Positions 53,654 through 61,795 of a DNA stretch of 64,000 bases are shown piece by piece. Position 1 is the first letter of the stretch; every line of letters starts with the position of its first letter. The position numbers were made by a program, and so were the translations under genes. Source of the DNA: Deltaproteobacteria bacterium RIFCSPHIGHO2_01_FULL_43_49 (GTDB taxonomy: Bacteria; UBA10199; SPLOWO2-01-44-7). Under the pieces are notes generated by a model. The model saw only the letters and a program-made list of their open reading frames with translations, did no database searches and had not been told where the DNA came from. The stretch is taken from positions 62,001 to 126,000 of the forward strand of contig MGRG01000014.1 of NCBI GenBank assembly GCA_001798075.1. The letters are read 5' to 3'.

Positions 53654-55732
53654 ATGATGCAATACGGTATTCGAAATTTGGCAATTGTATTTTGGATTTT
53701 GGTGAGTCTACTTTTGTCAACACACAGTTATGCTGGAACATTGACCTACACCTACGATGAGTTGGGTCGGTTGACCAAGGCGACCTATGATAATGGCATC
53801 GCCGTTACTTATTCTTACGATGCCATGGGGAACCGGACGAACAAGGTGATCACGATTCCACCGGGGCTCGATACCGATGGGGATGGCGTCCAGGACAACG
53901 AGGATGCCTGTCCCTTTGATGTCAATGATCCGGTCCGCGATCCCTGCAATCACGATGAAGACAAAGATGGGATCATGGATGTTCACGATGTTTGTCCCCT
54001 AGATGCTAATCACGATTCCGTTGGTGATCCATGCAATCACAACGACTGCGCCGATGGTTCGGCGCACGATGGTGTTGGCGATCCTTGTGTTCATAATGAT
54101 TGCGCCGATGGTTCCCTTGAAGATTCTGTTGGTAATGTCTGTAACCACAATGACTGCATCGATGGTACGCTTCAGGATAATGTGGGGGATAGTTGCAATC
54201 ACTTCGATTGTTCGGATGGATCGCTTCAGGATAATATCAACGATCCCTGTGTTCACAATGATTGTTCGGATGGATCTTTAGAAGATCTTGTTGGAGCTGC
54301 TTGTGATCATAATGATTGTGCCGATGGTTCTGCACAGGATGGAATTGGAGATGTTTGCAATCATCTCGATTGTGCGGATGGCTCCCTGCAAGATATTATT
54401 GGTGATCCTTGCATCCACAACGATTGCGCGGATGGTTCTCTGGAAGATGGCATTGGCGATTCTTGCAATCATCTGGATTGTGCAGACGGTTCTCTCCAAG
54501 ATGGCATTGGCGATTCTTGCAATCATCTGGATTGTGCAGACGGTTCTCTCCAGGATTCAGTCGGCGATGCCTGCAAACACAATGACTGTTCGGATGGATC
54601 GCTTCAAGATTCTGTCGGCAAGGCCTGTATTCATAATGACTGTGAAGACGGTTCTTTTTGGGACTCCGTGGGTGATGCGTGTAACCACGATGAGGATGGT
54701 GATGGTGTCCTGGATCGTTTCGATGCCTGTCCTTTAGATCCCAATGATGCCACAGGAGATCCTTGCAACCATGACGAAGATGGCGATGGCATTTCGGACG
54801 GTGCGGATGCCTGCCCTTTCATTCCCAACGATTTGATCGGCAATCCCTGCGATCCGAATGACTGCATTGATTTGTCGCCCAAAGATTCCATTGGCGATGC
54901 CTGCATTCACGACGACTGCCCCGATTTTTCATTTGGAGATTTAACCGGAGATCCTTGCAATCATCAGGATTGTCCCGATCGGTCGCCTCAAGATGCCTTG
55001 GGTGATCCTTGTGCTCACAACGACTGCCCGGATGGCTCCACTTCAGACACGATCGGAGAGGCTTGTGTTCATAACGATTGTTCCGATGGGACACTCGAAG
55101 ATTCCATTGGGGATCCTTGTGTTCACAATGATTGTCCTGATCAAACACCGGAAGACGAAATCGGAGAGCCTTGTCAACATGAAGACTGTGCCGACAAAAC
55201 ACTCAAAGACAATCTGGGCGATGCGTGTATCCATAATGATTGCGGGGATGGTTCGCTTGAAGATGGTGTAGGAGACTTCTGTGATCATCAAGATTGCCTA
55301 GACAAATCCAAGCAGGATTTGATTGGAGACTCTTGCATCCACAACGATTGTCCCGATTGGTCTGGTGAAGATTCAGAAGGCGCGCCTTGTAACCATCTTG
55401 ATTGTCCCGATGGGTCTTTGCAAGACAATGTAGAAGATCCCTGCAATCATGAGGACGGACAGGTTCAAGAGCCAAGTCAGTCAGAGGAGCCCACTGCGCC
55501 ACCGGCAGAAGAAAAAAAGGAAGAGCAGAAGGACGAAAATAAAGCGGAAGAAACTGTTTCCTCCGATTCCAATGTGAGTCCCGAAAACCTGACTTTTGCA
55601 GGGGGTGGCGGCGGTGGATGTGCCGCCTCCATAAATCCTGTGTCCTCCAAGATGGAAAGTGGGAAGTGGTTTGCCTTTGCGTGGCTTTTGCTCTTTGTGA
55701 TACGGTTTAAAAAGAAGGGGATCGGCACTTGA
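53654..55732 (+). CDS. Exported protein with 23 Cys/Asp/His 18-residue repeats and GGG-C/TM tail
   Basis: Start at ATG 53654 (the ORF track begins 27 codons earlier inside the immunity gene). 692 residues. Signal peptide MMQYGIRNLAIVFWILVSLLLSTHSYA, then a single pair of YD repeats (YTYDELGRLTKATYDNG, YSYDAMGNRTNKV) as an RHS remnant, a few TSP3 repeats, and 23 units of the form xDCxDxSxxDxxGDxCxH in two arrays (12 and 11) split by two further TSP3 repeats. After a Glu/Lys linker come GGGGGGC, a spacer, a hydrophobic segment and RFKKK, the shared sorting-like tail. The repeats may bind calcium and form disulfides. The stop overlaps the TTG start of the next gene. Confidence 0.88.
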   Translation: MMQYGIRNLAIVFWILVSLLLSTHSYAGTLTYTYDELGRLTKATYDNGIAVTYSYDAMGNRTNKVITIPPGLDTDGDGVQDNEDACPFDVNDPVRDPCNHDEDKDGIMDVHDVCPLDANHDSVGDPCNHNDCADGSAHDGVGDPCVHNDCADGSLEDSVGNVCNHNDCIDGTLQDNVGDSCNHFDCSDGSLQDNINDPCVHNDCSDGSLEDLVGAACDHNDCADGSAQDGIGDVCNHLDCADGSLQDIIGDPCIHNDCADGSLEDGIGDSCNHLDCADGSLQDGIGDSCNHLDCADGSLQDSVGDACKHNDCSDGSLQDSVGKACIHNDCEDGSFWDSVGDACNHDEDGDGVLDRFDACPLDPNDATGDPCNHDEDGDGISDGADACPFIPNDLIGNPCDPNDCIDLSPKDSIGDACIHDDCPDFSFGDLTGDPCNHQDCPDRSPQDALGDPCAHNDCPDGSTSDTIGEACVHNDCSDGTLEDSIGDPCVHNDCPDQTPEDEIGEPCQHEDCADKTLKDNLGDACIHNDCGDGSLEDGVGDFCDHQDCLDKSKQDLIGDSCIHNDCPDWSGEDSEGAPCNHLDCPDGSLQDNVEDPCNHEDGQVQEPSQSEEPTAPPAEEKKEEQKDENKAEETVSSDSNVSPENLTFAGGGGGGCAASINPVSSKMESGKWFAFAWLLLFVIRFKKKGIGT
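54041..54688 (+). repeat. Coding tandem array, 12 units of 54 bp
   Basis: Twelve consecutive units encoding xDCxDGSxxDxxGDxCxH. Neighbouring units around 54460-54560 are almost identical in DNA (gattgtgcagacggttctct), which shows recent duplication. Confidence 0.9.
54857..55450 (+). repeat. Coding tandem array, 11 units of 54 bp
   Basis: Eleven more diverged units of the same 18-residue repeat, separated from the first array by two TSP3 repeats (DEDGDGVLDRFDACP type). Confidence 0.9.
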
Positions 55733-56640
55733 GAGCTCTTTTTTTACTGATTTCCCTTTTTTGTTCCCAAGGGGCCTATGCGTCAGACACAGGTCTTTCC
55801 GGTTTCAATATCCAACATTTTCATCTTGCCGGTGATGGGTCCGGCGTTTTCTCAATAGAGGGGTCTCAACTTTTAAAACATCACCATAATTTTTTACGTC
55901 TCCATTCCGATGTGAGTGGGAGTCTGATCACGTCGGGCAATCCGGCGACTAATCGTTTAGTCGATTTGATCGACACTCTTTGGAGCTCGGAAATTTCTTT
56001 TAGTTTGGGATTATTTGATATAGCCAATGTGGGTCTTCAGGTCCCTTTTTATTTTTATGTCGGGGGCAACAACGAAAGCCAAAGGAATTTTCAAACGACA
56101 AGTCTAGGCGATGTCGGTTTTGATGGAAAAATCCGGCTTCTGGAAGAATCTTCCAAAACACCGGGGGTGGCTTTTAAGGCAAGGCTCACCGCGCCGACAG
56201 GGGAGAACTCAAAATTCACAGGGGAAGGAAGTCCCACTTTTTCTCTCAAGGTGATTTTAGACAGGCATTGGGATGACCTCTATGTTGCCACCAATCTGGG
56301 TTATCAATTCATTGACCGTCATTTCATTCAAAGCGGTCGAACGGGGGCTTTCTGGAATGTGAAAAATGATGATCGTCTCCTTTTTGGGATGGGGACCAGT
56401 TACAAACTGCCATGGCAAAATAAATCCTGGAGTGTTTTGGGGCAGCTCATTGGAGAAACGGTCATCAGTCATGGAAGTGAAGTGACAACACCGATTGAGT
56501 TTCACCTTGGATGCTCAAAAAAATTCGATCACGGTCTGAATCTGGAAGCAGGGGCGGGTCGAGGGTTGACAAACGCGATTGGTTCTCCTGCCTATCGCGT
56601 TTTTTTGGGATTGAGTTACGATTTCTCCACGCTTCAGTAG
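55729..56640 (+). CDS. Outer-membrane beta-barrel protein
   Basis: A 303-residue protein with signal peptide MRALFLLISLFCSQGAYA. The rest is a row of amphipathic beta-strands with aromatic girdles and ends in the aromatic-poor FSTLQ after YRVFLGLSYDF, as expected for a barrel. It starts at TTG 55729, which overlaps the stop of the repeat protein; AAGGGG lies 10 nt upstream. It resembles the N-terminal barrel of the OmpA gene next door (APTGENSKF versus FPTGSGYYTT, GDVGFDGKIRL versus GDILFATKVRIL, ...SPAYR versus GSPAWR), so the two are paralogues. It may help anchor or secrete the preceding protein (inference). Confidence 0.82.
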   Translation: MRALFLLISLFCSQGAYASDTGLSGFNIQHFHLAGDGSGVFSIEGSQLLKHHHNFLRLHSDVSGSLITSGNPATNRLVDLIDTLWSSEISFSLGLFDIANVGLQVPFYFYVGGNNESQRNFQTTSLGDVGFDGKIRLLEESSKTPGVAFKARLTAPTGENSKFTGEGSPTFSLKVILDRHWDDLYVATNLGYQFIDRHFIQSGRTGAFWNVKNDDRLLFGMGTSYKLPWQNKSWSVLGQLIGETVISHGSEVTTPIEFHLGCSKKFDHGLNLEAGAGRGLTNAIGSPAYRVFLGLSYDFSTLQ

Positions 56641-56651
56641 CTTCTTAGTCG

Positions 56652-56679
56652 TTGACTTCGCTAAAAAAAACTTTATTAT
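56652..56679 (+). promoter_or_regulatory. Sigma70 promoter of the OmpA gene
   Basis: TTGACT, 16 bp, TATTAT, then 9 nt to the ATG. Only about 2-3 nt of leader are expected and no Shine-Dalgarno is present. Confidence 0.65.
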
Positions 56680-56688
56680 CTGAACCTA

Positions 56689-58050
56689 ATGAAGCTAGTC
56701 CGTTGCCTTCCTCCTTTCATTTTTCTTTCGTTTTTGACTTTTGGTTTTTTATTTTTGATTTCGCCCGTCGAAGCCCGTTATCCAAGTAACAGTGCCCTTT
56801 ATGTAAGGCCTTCTCTAGACGGAGGTCGTTTTCTTGTCACCGAACAGTCTCAGGGGCTCTATCAATGGGGCTATAATATCGGTTTAAACGCTAATTATGG
56901 GTATCAACCTGCCGAGGTAGTTCCTTCCAGTGGTACGTCTACCAGAATTGCGGGCGTTATTGACGATCTGTTCGTCAGTCACCTCACGGGGGCTTTGGGA
57001 GTGCTGGATTGGCTCAACGTCGGTATCGACGTCCCGGTTGTTTTATATGAAAGTTTTTTCAACTTCATTAATCCAGATGCTTCACAATGTAATTTGACAA
57101 CCCCGTGTCCCAAACAAAAGAAGAGTTTCAAAATAGGCGACATTCTATTTGCCACTAAGGTGAGAATCCTAGATTCGGATCGTCTCCCCGTTGGTTTGAG
57201 CGTGCAGCCTTTTGTGATGTTTCCTACCGGGAGTGGCTACTATACAACCGGTTATGGACAAACTTCTGGTGGTGCGAAAATTATTTTTGATGCGAATATC
57301 AAAGATCGTGTTTATTTGGGTTTAAACGTCGGCTATCAGATTTTGAAAGAGAGACGCTACGCTCCAGATACTGCCAATGCAAAAGTGAATGATAAATTGT
57401 TATTTGCTGCGGGGGCCCAAGTTCCTTTTGGGAAAAATTTTGCTGCGATGGCTGATATTTTTGGTGAAACTCTCGTTGAGAGTCCTTTCAAACATAAAGT
57501 CCAGACACCTATGGAGTTTATGGGGGGAGTTCGTTATTCTCCAGGCCATATCAAACGGTGGAGTTTCACGGCCGCTGGTGGTTCTGGTTTCACAAAGGGT
57601 TATGGTTCGCCGGCTTGGCGCGGGATGGTGCAGGTTAATTATCGAAAAAGTAAAGTGGTGGGTCTAGAAGACGAAACGCCTGTTTCTGTGGAGGCCCCAT
57701 TCGAAGAAAAAATTATCATCACACAAAAAATCCATTTCGAATTTAACAGATGGAATATCAGGCCCATCTCATTTCCCATTTTGGATGATGTGGTTGAGGT
57801 GTTGAAACGCAATCCTCAAATCAAGAAAGTTCGTATTGAGGGACACACCGATTGGATCGGTTCGGATGCTTATAACATCAGACTTTCTGATCGCCGCGCA
57901 GAGTCGGTTAGAACCTATCTCATTCAAAAGGGTGTTGAATCCGATCGCTTAATTTCAGAAGGTTTTGGCGAGTCGCGCCCTGTGGCTGATAATAATACCA
58001 CAGAGGGAAGAGCCAAAAACCGCCGCACGGAATTCACTGTCGTAGAGTAA
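56689..58050 (+). CDS. OmpA family outer-membrane protein
   Basis: A 453-residue protein. Signal peptide with a long hydrophobic run, ending near VEA. Residues about 30-325 form an outer-membrane barrel related to the preceding gene's product; residues about 340-453 are an OmpA-like peptidoglycan-binding domain (IHFEFNRWNIRPIS, RIEGHTDWIGSDAYNIRLSDRRAESVRTYLI, GFGESRPVADNNTTEGRAKNRRTEF) with the Asp and Arg residues that grip meso-diaminopimelate. It links outer membrane to cell wall. It has its own promoter. Confidence 0.94.
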   Translation: MKLVRCLPPFIFLSFLTFGFLFLISPVEARYPSNSALYVRPSLDGGRFLVTEQSQGLYQWGYNIGLNANYGYQPAEVVPSSGTSTRIAGVIDDLFVSHLTGALGVLDWLNVGIDVPVVLYESFFNFINPDASQCNLTTPCPKQKKSFKIGDILFATKVRILDSDRLPVGLSVQPFVMFPTGSGYYTTGYGQTSGGAKIIFDANIKDRVYLGLNVGYQILKERRYAPDTANAKVNDKLLFAAGAQVPFGKNFAAMADIFGETLVESPFKHKVQTPMEFMGGVRYSPGHIKRWSFTAAGGSGFTKGYGSPAWRGMVQVNYRKSKVVGLEDETPVSVEAPFEEKIIITQKIHFEFNRWNIRPISFPILDDVVEVLKRNPQIKKVRIEGHTDWIGSDAYNIRLSDRRAESVRTYLIQKGVESDRLISEGFGESRPVADNNTTEGRAKNRRTEFTVVE

Positions 58051-58200
58051 CTACAAATCCTAAATCCTAATATCTAAATCCTAAACAAATTCTAAATTCT
58101 AATGACCAAAACCAAGATATTTAGAATTTAGGATTTCGGATTTAGAATTTGTAGTTGATGGAATTTGTTTAGGATTTAGGATTTAGTGCTTAGGATTTTT
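58051..58200. repeat. AT-word imperfect palindrome (copy C)
   Basis: aaatcctaaatcctaatatctaaatcctaaac mirrored by gtttaggatttaggattta on the right. It fills the gap between ompA and the recG promoter. Confidence 0.8.
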
Positions 58201-58201
58201 C

Positions 58202-58230
58202 TTGCAGAAGAAAGTCTACACCTATATAGC
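58202..58230 (+). promoter_or_regulatory. Sigma70 promoter of recG
   Basis: TTGCAG, 17 bp, TATAGC, then 8 nt to the GTG start; no Shine-Dalgarno. It lies at the edge of the AT-word repeat. Confidence 0.5.
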
Positions 58231-58238
58231 CCTTTCCA

Positions 58239-60365
58239 GTGTACAAAACCCCACCCAAGACCGATACACCCCTGGCAACGCCTGTGCAATTTGTCAAAGG
58301 AGTGGGGCCAGCCCTTGCCAAAAAATTAGCCAGGCTCAATGTCTTTACCGTTGAAGATTTGTTTTCTTTAATTCCCCTTCGTTATGTTGATCGGCGCCGC
58401 ATTTACTCTGTTGCCGAAGTTCCGGTGGGCAAAGAAATGACGGTTATTGGTCAGGTGATGTCGTCGGGTATTTATCTTTTGGGAAGGAGTGGGAAACAAG
58501 TCTTTCAAATTGTGGTGGGAGACAAGACAGGAAAAATTTCGGCCAAATGGTTTCATTTTCGCGTGAGTTACATGAAGGGACTTTTTCAGATCGGCACGAA
58601 AGTTTTGTTGGCAGGAGAGGTGACTCAATTTAAAAATACACGCCAGTTCATCCATCCCGAAATCGAGATTCTAGATCAGGAATCGGAAAGTTTAGAGGCT
58701 GGTGGAAAAATTTTGCCGGTTTATCCATTGACAGAAGGGCTCTATCAAAAAACGATGCGCCGGATTGTGCGGAATAGCTGGGAGGGTTTTGGGAAGTATT
58801 TAAGGCCGGCTTTGCCCCTCGATTTTTTGGAGCGCTATAATCTAGCCGACCCTTGGGAATCGATTGCGCTGCTTCATTTTCCAGCCTCTGACATCGATGT
58901 CGATGTTTTGAATAGCAGACGTTCTCAAGCCCATCGAACCCTTATTTTTGATGAATTTTTCTTTTTGGAATTAGGGCTGGCTCTCAAAAAAGCAAAAATG
59001 GTGAGACAAGAGGGAATTGCATTTCCTTATAACGAAGAGGTCGTTACACGTTTTGCAAAAATTCTTCCCTTTGAGCTAACCGCCGCACAAAAAAGAGTTT
59101 TGCAAGAAATACAACACGATATGGAAAAACCGTATCCGATGAATCGATTGCTTCAAGGAGATGTGGGGAGCGGCAAAACAGTGGTCGCTTTGTCTTGCTG
59201 TTTACAAGCCATTGCCAGTGGTTATCAAACAGCGATCATGGCCCCAACTGAAATTTTGGCAGAACAGCATTATCAAACGATGCAAGCCTTTTTGAAACCA
59301 TTCGGCATTCCTTGTGGGTTGATCACGAGCGGTATCAAAGGAGAGGAAAGAGAAAAACTGTATCGCTCCTGTCGCAGCGGGGAGATGCCGCTGACCATCG
59401 GAACGCACGCTCTCATTCAAGATGAATTGGAATTTGCCAAACTGGGCTTCGTGGTGATTGATGAGCAGCATCGTTTTGGTGTTTTGCAACGACAAGCCCT
59501 CCATAAAAAAGGCAAAAGCCCTGATATTTTAGTGATGACCGCAACGCCGATCCCGCGAACCTTAGCTCTGACGGCTTACGGCGACTTAGATATTTCCGTG
59601 ATCGATGAATTGCCCAAAGGTAGGAAACCCATCACGACTAGACTTTATAGTGAAAAGCAGCGTGAGAGACTCTATGAAGGAATGTCGCAAGAATTGAAAA
59701 AAAACCATCAAGTTTTTGTTGTCTATCCGCTCATTGAAGAAAGTGAAAAATTGGATTTGAAAAACGCAACCGAGATGTCTGAAGAACTAAAAAGGATTTT
59801 TGGGTCACAGTTCAAAGTTGCCCTGTTGCATGGGCGATTGCCTGTCCCTCAAAAAGAATCAATTATGCATGATTTTAAAAATCAAAAAGTTCAAATTTTA
59901 ACAGCGACGTCGGTGGTTGAAGTCGGAGTCGATTGCCCAAATGCAACTGTGATGGTGGTTGAACATGCGGAGCGTTTTGGTTTGTCACAGTTGCATCAAC
60001 TCAGGGGAAGGGTGGGCCGCAGTCATTTTCAATCATACTGTATTTTGATGGCCGATTATCGCCGCTCCGAAGATGCCAAACGTCGTCTCAAAATCATGTC
60101 GGAGACCAATGACGGCTTTCGCATTGCCGAAGAAGATTTAGCCATTCGAGGACCTGGAGAATTTTTGGGGACAAGGCAAGCCGGCATGCCTGAATTTCGT
60201 GTGGCCGATCTTGCGAAGGATATGGATATTTTAAATCTGGCTCGCAAAGCGGCCTTTGAATTAATCGAAAAAGACCCTGATTTAAAATTATTAGAACATC
60301 AAGCCTTCCGACAAATTCTGCGCTCCCGTTGGAAAGGGAAATTAGAGCTTGTACAGGTGTCATAA
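58239..60365 (+). CDS. recG: ATP-dependent DNA helicase RecG
   Basis: A 708-residue branch-migration helicase that reverses stalled replication forks. N-terminal wedge/OB domain (KGVGPALAKKLARLNVFTVEDLFSLIPLRYVDRR), then helicase motifs: LLQGDVGSGKTVVA (Walker A), MAPTEILAEQHY (Ia), VIDEQHRFGV (DEQH box, II), TATPIPRTLAL (III), ATSVVEVGVDCPNATVM (V) and QLHQLRGRVGRS (VI), ending with the C-terminal RecG hook GEFLGTRQAGMPEFRVADL. GTG start. Length normal. Confidence 0.97.
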   Translation: MYKTPPKTDTPLATPVQFVKGVGPALAKKLARLNVFTVEDLFSLIPLRYVDRRRIYSVAEVPVGKEMTVIGQVMSSGIYLLGRSGKQVFQIVVGDKTGKISAKWFHFRVSYMKGLFQIGTKVLLAGEVTQFKNTRQFIHPEIEILDQESESLEAGGKILPVYPLTEGLYQKTMRRIVRNSWEGFGKYLRPALPLDFLERYNLADPWESIALLHFPASDIDVDVLNSRRSQAHRTLIFDEFFFLELGLALKKAKMVRQEGIAFPYNEEVVTRFAKILPFELTAAQKRVLQEIQHDMEKPYPMNRLLQGDVGSGKTVVALSCCLQAIASGYQTAIMAPTEILAEQHYQTMQAFLKPFGIPCGLITSGIKGEEREKLYRSCRSGEMPLTIGTHALIQDELEFAKLGFVVIDEQHRFGVLQRQALHKKGKSPDILVMTATPIPRTLALTAYGDLDISVIDELPKGRKPITTRLYSEKQRERLYEGMSQELKKNHQVFVVYPLIEESEKLDLKNATEMSEELKRIFGSQFKVALLHGRLPVPQKESIMHDFKNQKVQILTATSVVEVGVDCPNATVMVVEHAERFGLSQLHQLRGRVGRSHFQSYCILMADYRRSEDAKRRLKIMSETNDGFRIAEEDLAIRGPGEFLGTRQAGMPEFRVADLAKDMDILNLARKAAFELIEKDPDLKLLEHQAFRQILRSRWKGKLELVQVS

Positions 60366-60406
60366 ACTTTTTGACTTTTTGAGTTCATCTTGATACTCAA
60401 AGGGCC

Positions 60407-61363
60407 ATGGATCGGAACTTAGCTCTGGAATGTGTTCGCGTGACGGAGGCGGCGGCTCTCTCGGCTGCCAAGTGGGTTGGCAAGGGAAATGATGAAGAGG
60501 CGGACCGTGCGGCGGTCAATGCCATGCGCCTTTCGCTGGCCGACTTGCGCATTCGTGGCCGGGTTGTGATTGGAGAAGGGGAGCGGGATGAAGCCCCGAT
60601 GCTTTTTATCGGTGAAGAAGTGGGGAATGGCTATGGGCCCGAAGTCGATATTGCGGTTGATCCCCTGGAAGGAACAACGATCACCGCCCAAGGTCGTTAC
60701 AACGCACTTGCTGTGATTGCTATTGCCAACAAAGGTGAATTTTTGAATGCCCCCGATACCTACATGGAAAAGCTTGCCGTCGGTCCTCAAGCCAAAGGGG
60801 CGATTGATCTGACTAAAACTCCCACAGAAAATTTAAAAAATATTGCCAAAGCAAAAAGGGTGAGCGTTCAAGATTTGACCGTCATCATTTTGGAAAGAGA
60901 TCGTCACAATGATTTAATCAAAGAAGTTCGTGAAGCCGGTGCTAGGATCCGACTCATTCAAGATGGTGACATTTCTGCGGCATTGGCTACCTGTTGGCCA
61001 GACCGAGGTGTTGATGTCCTCATGGGGACCGGTGGGGCGCCGGAGGGGGTGTTGGCAGCAGCAGCTCTTCGCTGTATTGGTGGCGATATGCAGGGTCGCC
61101 TGGTCTTCAGAAAAGAAGAAGAAAAAGAGAGGGCCAAGGCGATGGGTATTCGCGAATTGCAAAAAATTTACAGGATTCATGAACTAGCCGGCGGTGATGT
61201 GATGTTTGCAGCAACCGGCGTGACCAACGGTGATTTTCTAAAAGGAGTTCGTTTCTTTCCGGGCGGGGCTGAGACTCATTCCGTTGTCATGCGTTCTACA
61301 ACGGGTACCATTCGCTATTTGGAAGCAACACATAATTTTAACGTCAAGCCACCCACTTTTTAA
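60407..61363 (+). CDS. glpX: Class II fructose-1,6-bisphosphatase
   Basis: A 318-residue GlpX-type phosphatase of gluconeogenesis. Metal-binding motifs GEGERDEAPMLFIGEEVG near residue 60 and VDPLEGTT near 85; GTGGAPEGVLAAAALRC near 205 and FAATGVTNGDFLKGV near 265 also typical. A promoter-like TTGACT lies at 60371, with a weak -10 close to the ATG, so it may be expressed apart from recG. The next gene starts immediately after its stop codon. Confidence 0.96.
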   Translation: MDRNLALECVRVTEAAALSAAKWVGKGNDEEADRAAVNAMRLSLADLRIRGRVVIGEGERDEAPMLFIGEEVGNGYGPEVDIAVDPLEGTTITAQGRYNALAVIAIANKGEFLNAPDTYMEKLAVGPQAKGAIDLTKTPTENLKNIAKAKRVSVQDLTVIILERDRHNDLIKEVREAGARIRLIQDGDISAALATCWPDRGVDVLMGTGGAPEGVLAAAALRCIGGDMQGRLVFRKEEEKERAKAMGIRELQKIYRIHELAGGDVMFAATGVTNGDFLKGVRFFPGGAETHSVVMRSTTGTIRYLEATHNFNVKPPTF

Positions 61364-61795
61364 ATGGTCAGTCAGTCCATACTGATTAAAACCCCCATCC
61401 AAACGATCTATCATTGCGTGGTTGATTTTGAAGCCTACCCAAAATTTTTATCAGAAATAAAATCGGTGCGCATTGAATGGTGCGATGACAAAGAGATGGA
61501 GGTTACTTTTAAAATTCAGCTCATCAAAGAAATCACCTACACTCTTCATGTGGAGCTTGATCCATCGCGCGCTGTTTATTGGAAATTAAAACAGGGTGAG
61601 TTGATGAAGAAGAATACAGGGAGTTGGAAATTCAAAATGAAAGATGATAATTTGACCGAAGCGACTTATTCCATCGATGTTGAGTTTGGTCTTTGGGTGC
61701 CGAAGGCGATTACCCAGACCTTGATTGAAAAAAGTCTTCCACAGACCTTACAACGTTTTAAAAAACGTTCCGAAAAATTGCTTAAGTCGAAATAG
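61364..61795 (+). CDS. SRPBCC/RatA-like (Coq10-type) protein
   Basis: A 143-residue member of the START/SRPBCC fold group (polyketide cyclase, Coq10, RatA). The typical pattern is seen: SQSILIKTPIQTIYHCVVDFEAYPKFL at the start, a beta-sheet middle and a long C-terminal helix (IEKSLPQTLQRFKKRSEKLL). Such proteins bind lipids, quinones or ribosomes; which applies is unclear. It starts directly after glpX (no gap) and overlaps the convergent shc gene by 14 bp. Confidence 0.85.
   Translation: MVSQSILIKTPIQTIYHCVVDFEAYPKFLSEIKSVRIEWCDDKEMEVTFKIQLIKEITYTLHVELDPSRAVYWKLKQGELMKKNTGSWKFKMKDDNLTEATYSIDVEFGLWVPKAITQTLIEKSLPQTLQRFKKRSEKLLKSK

Noticed and set aside
54041-55450. Regular 54-bp repeats that might be taken for a CRISPR-like array
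   Set aside because: The repeats are in frame, vary mostly at third positions and encode a clear 18-residue protein unit; there are no unique spacers.
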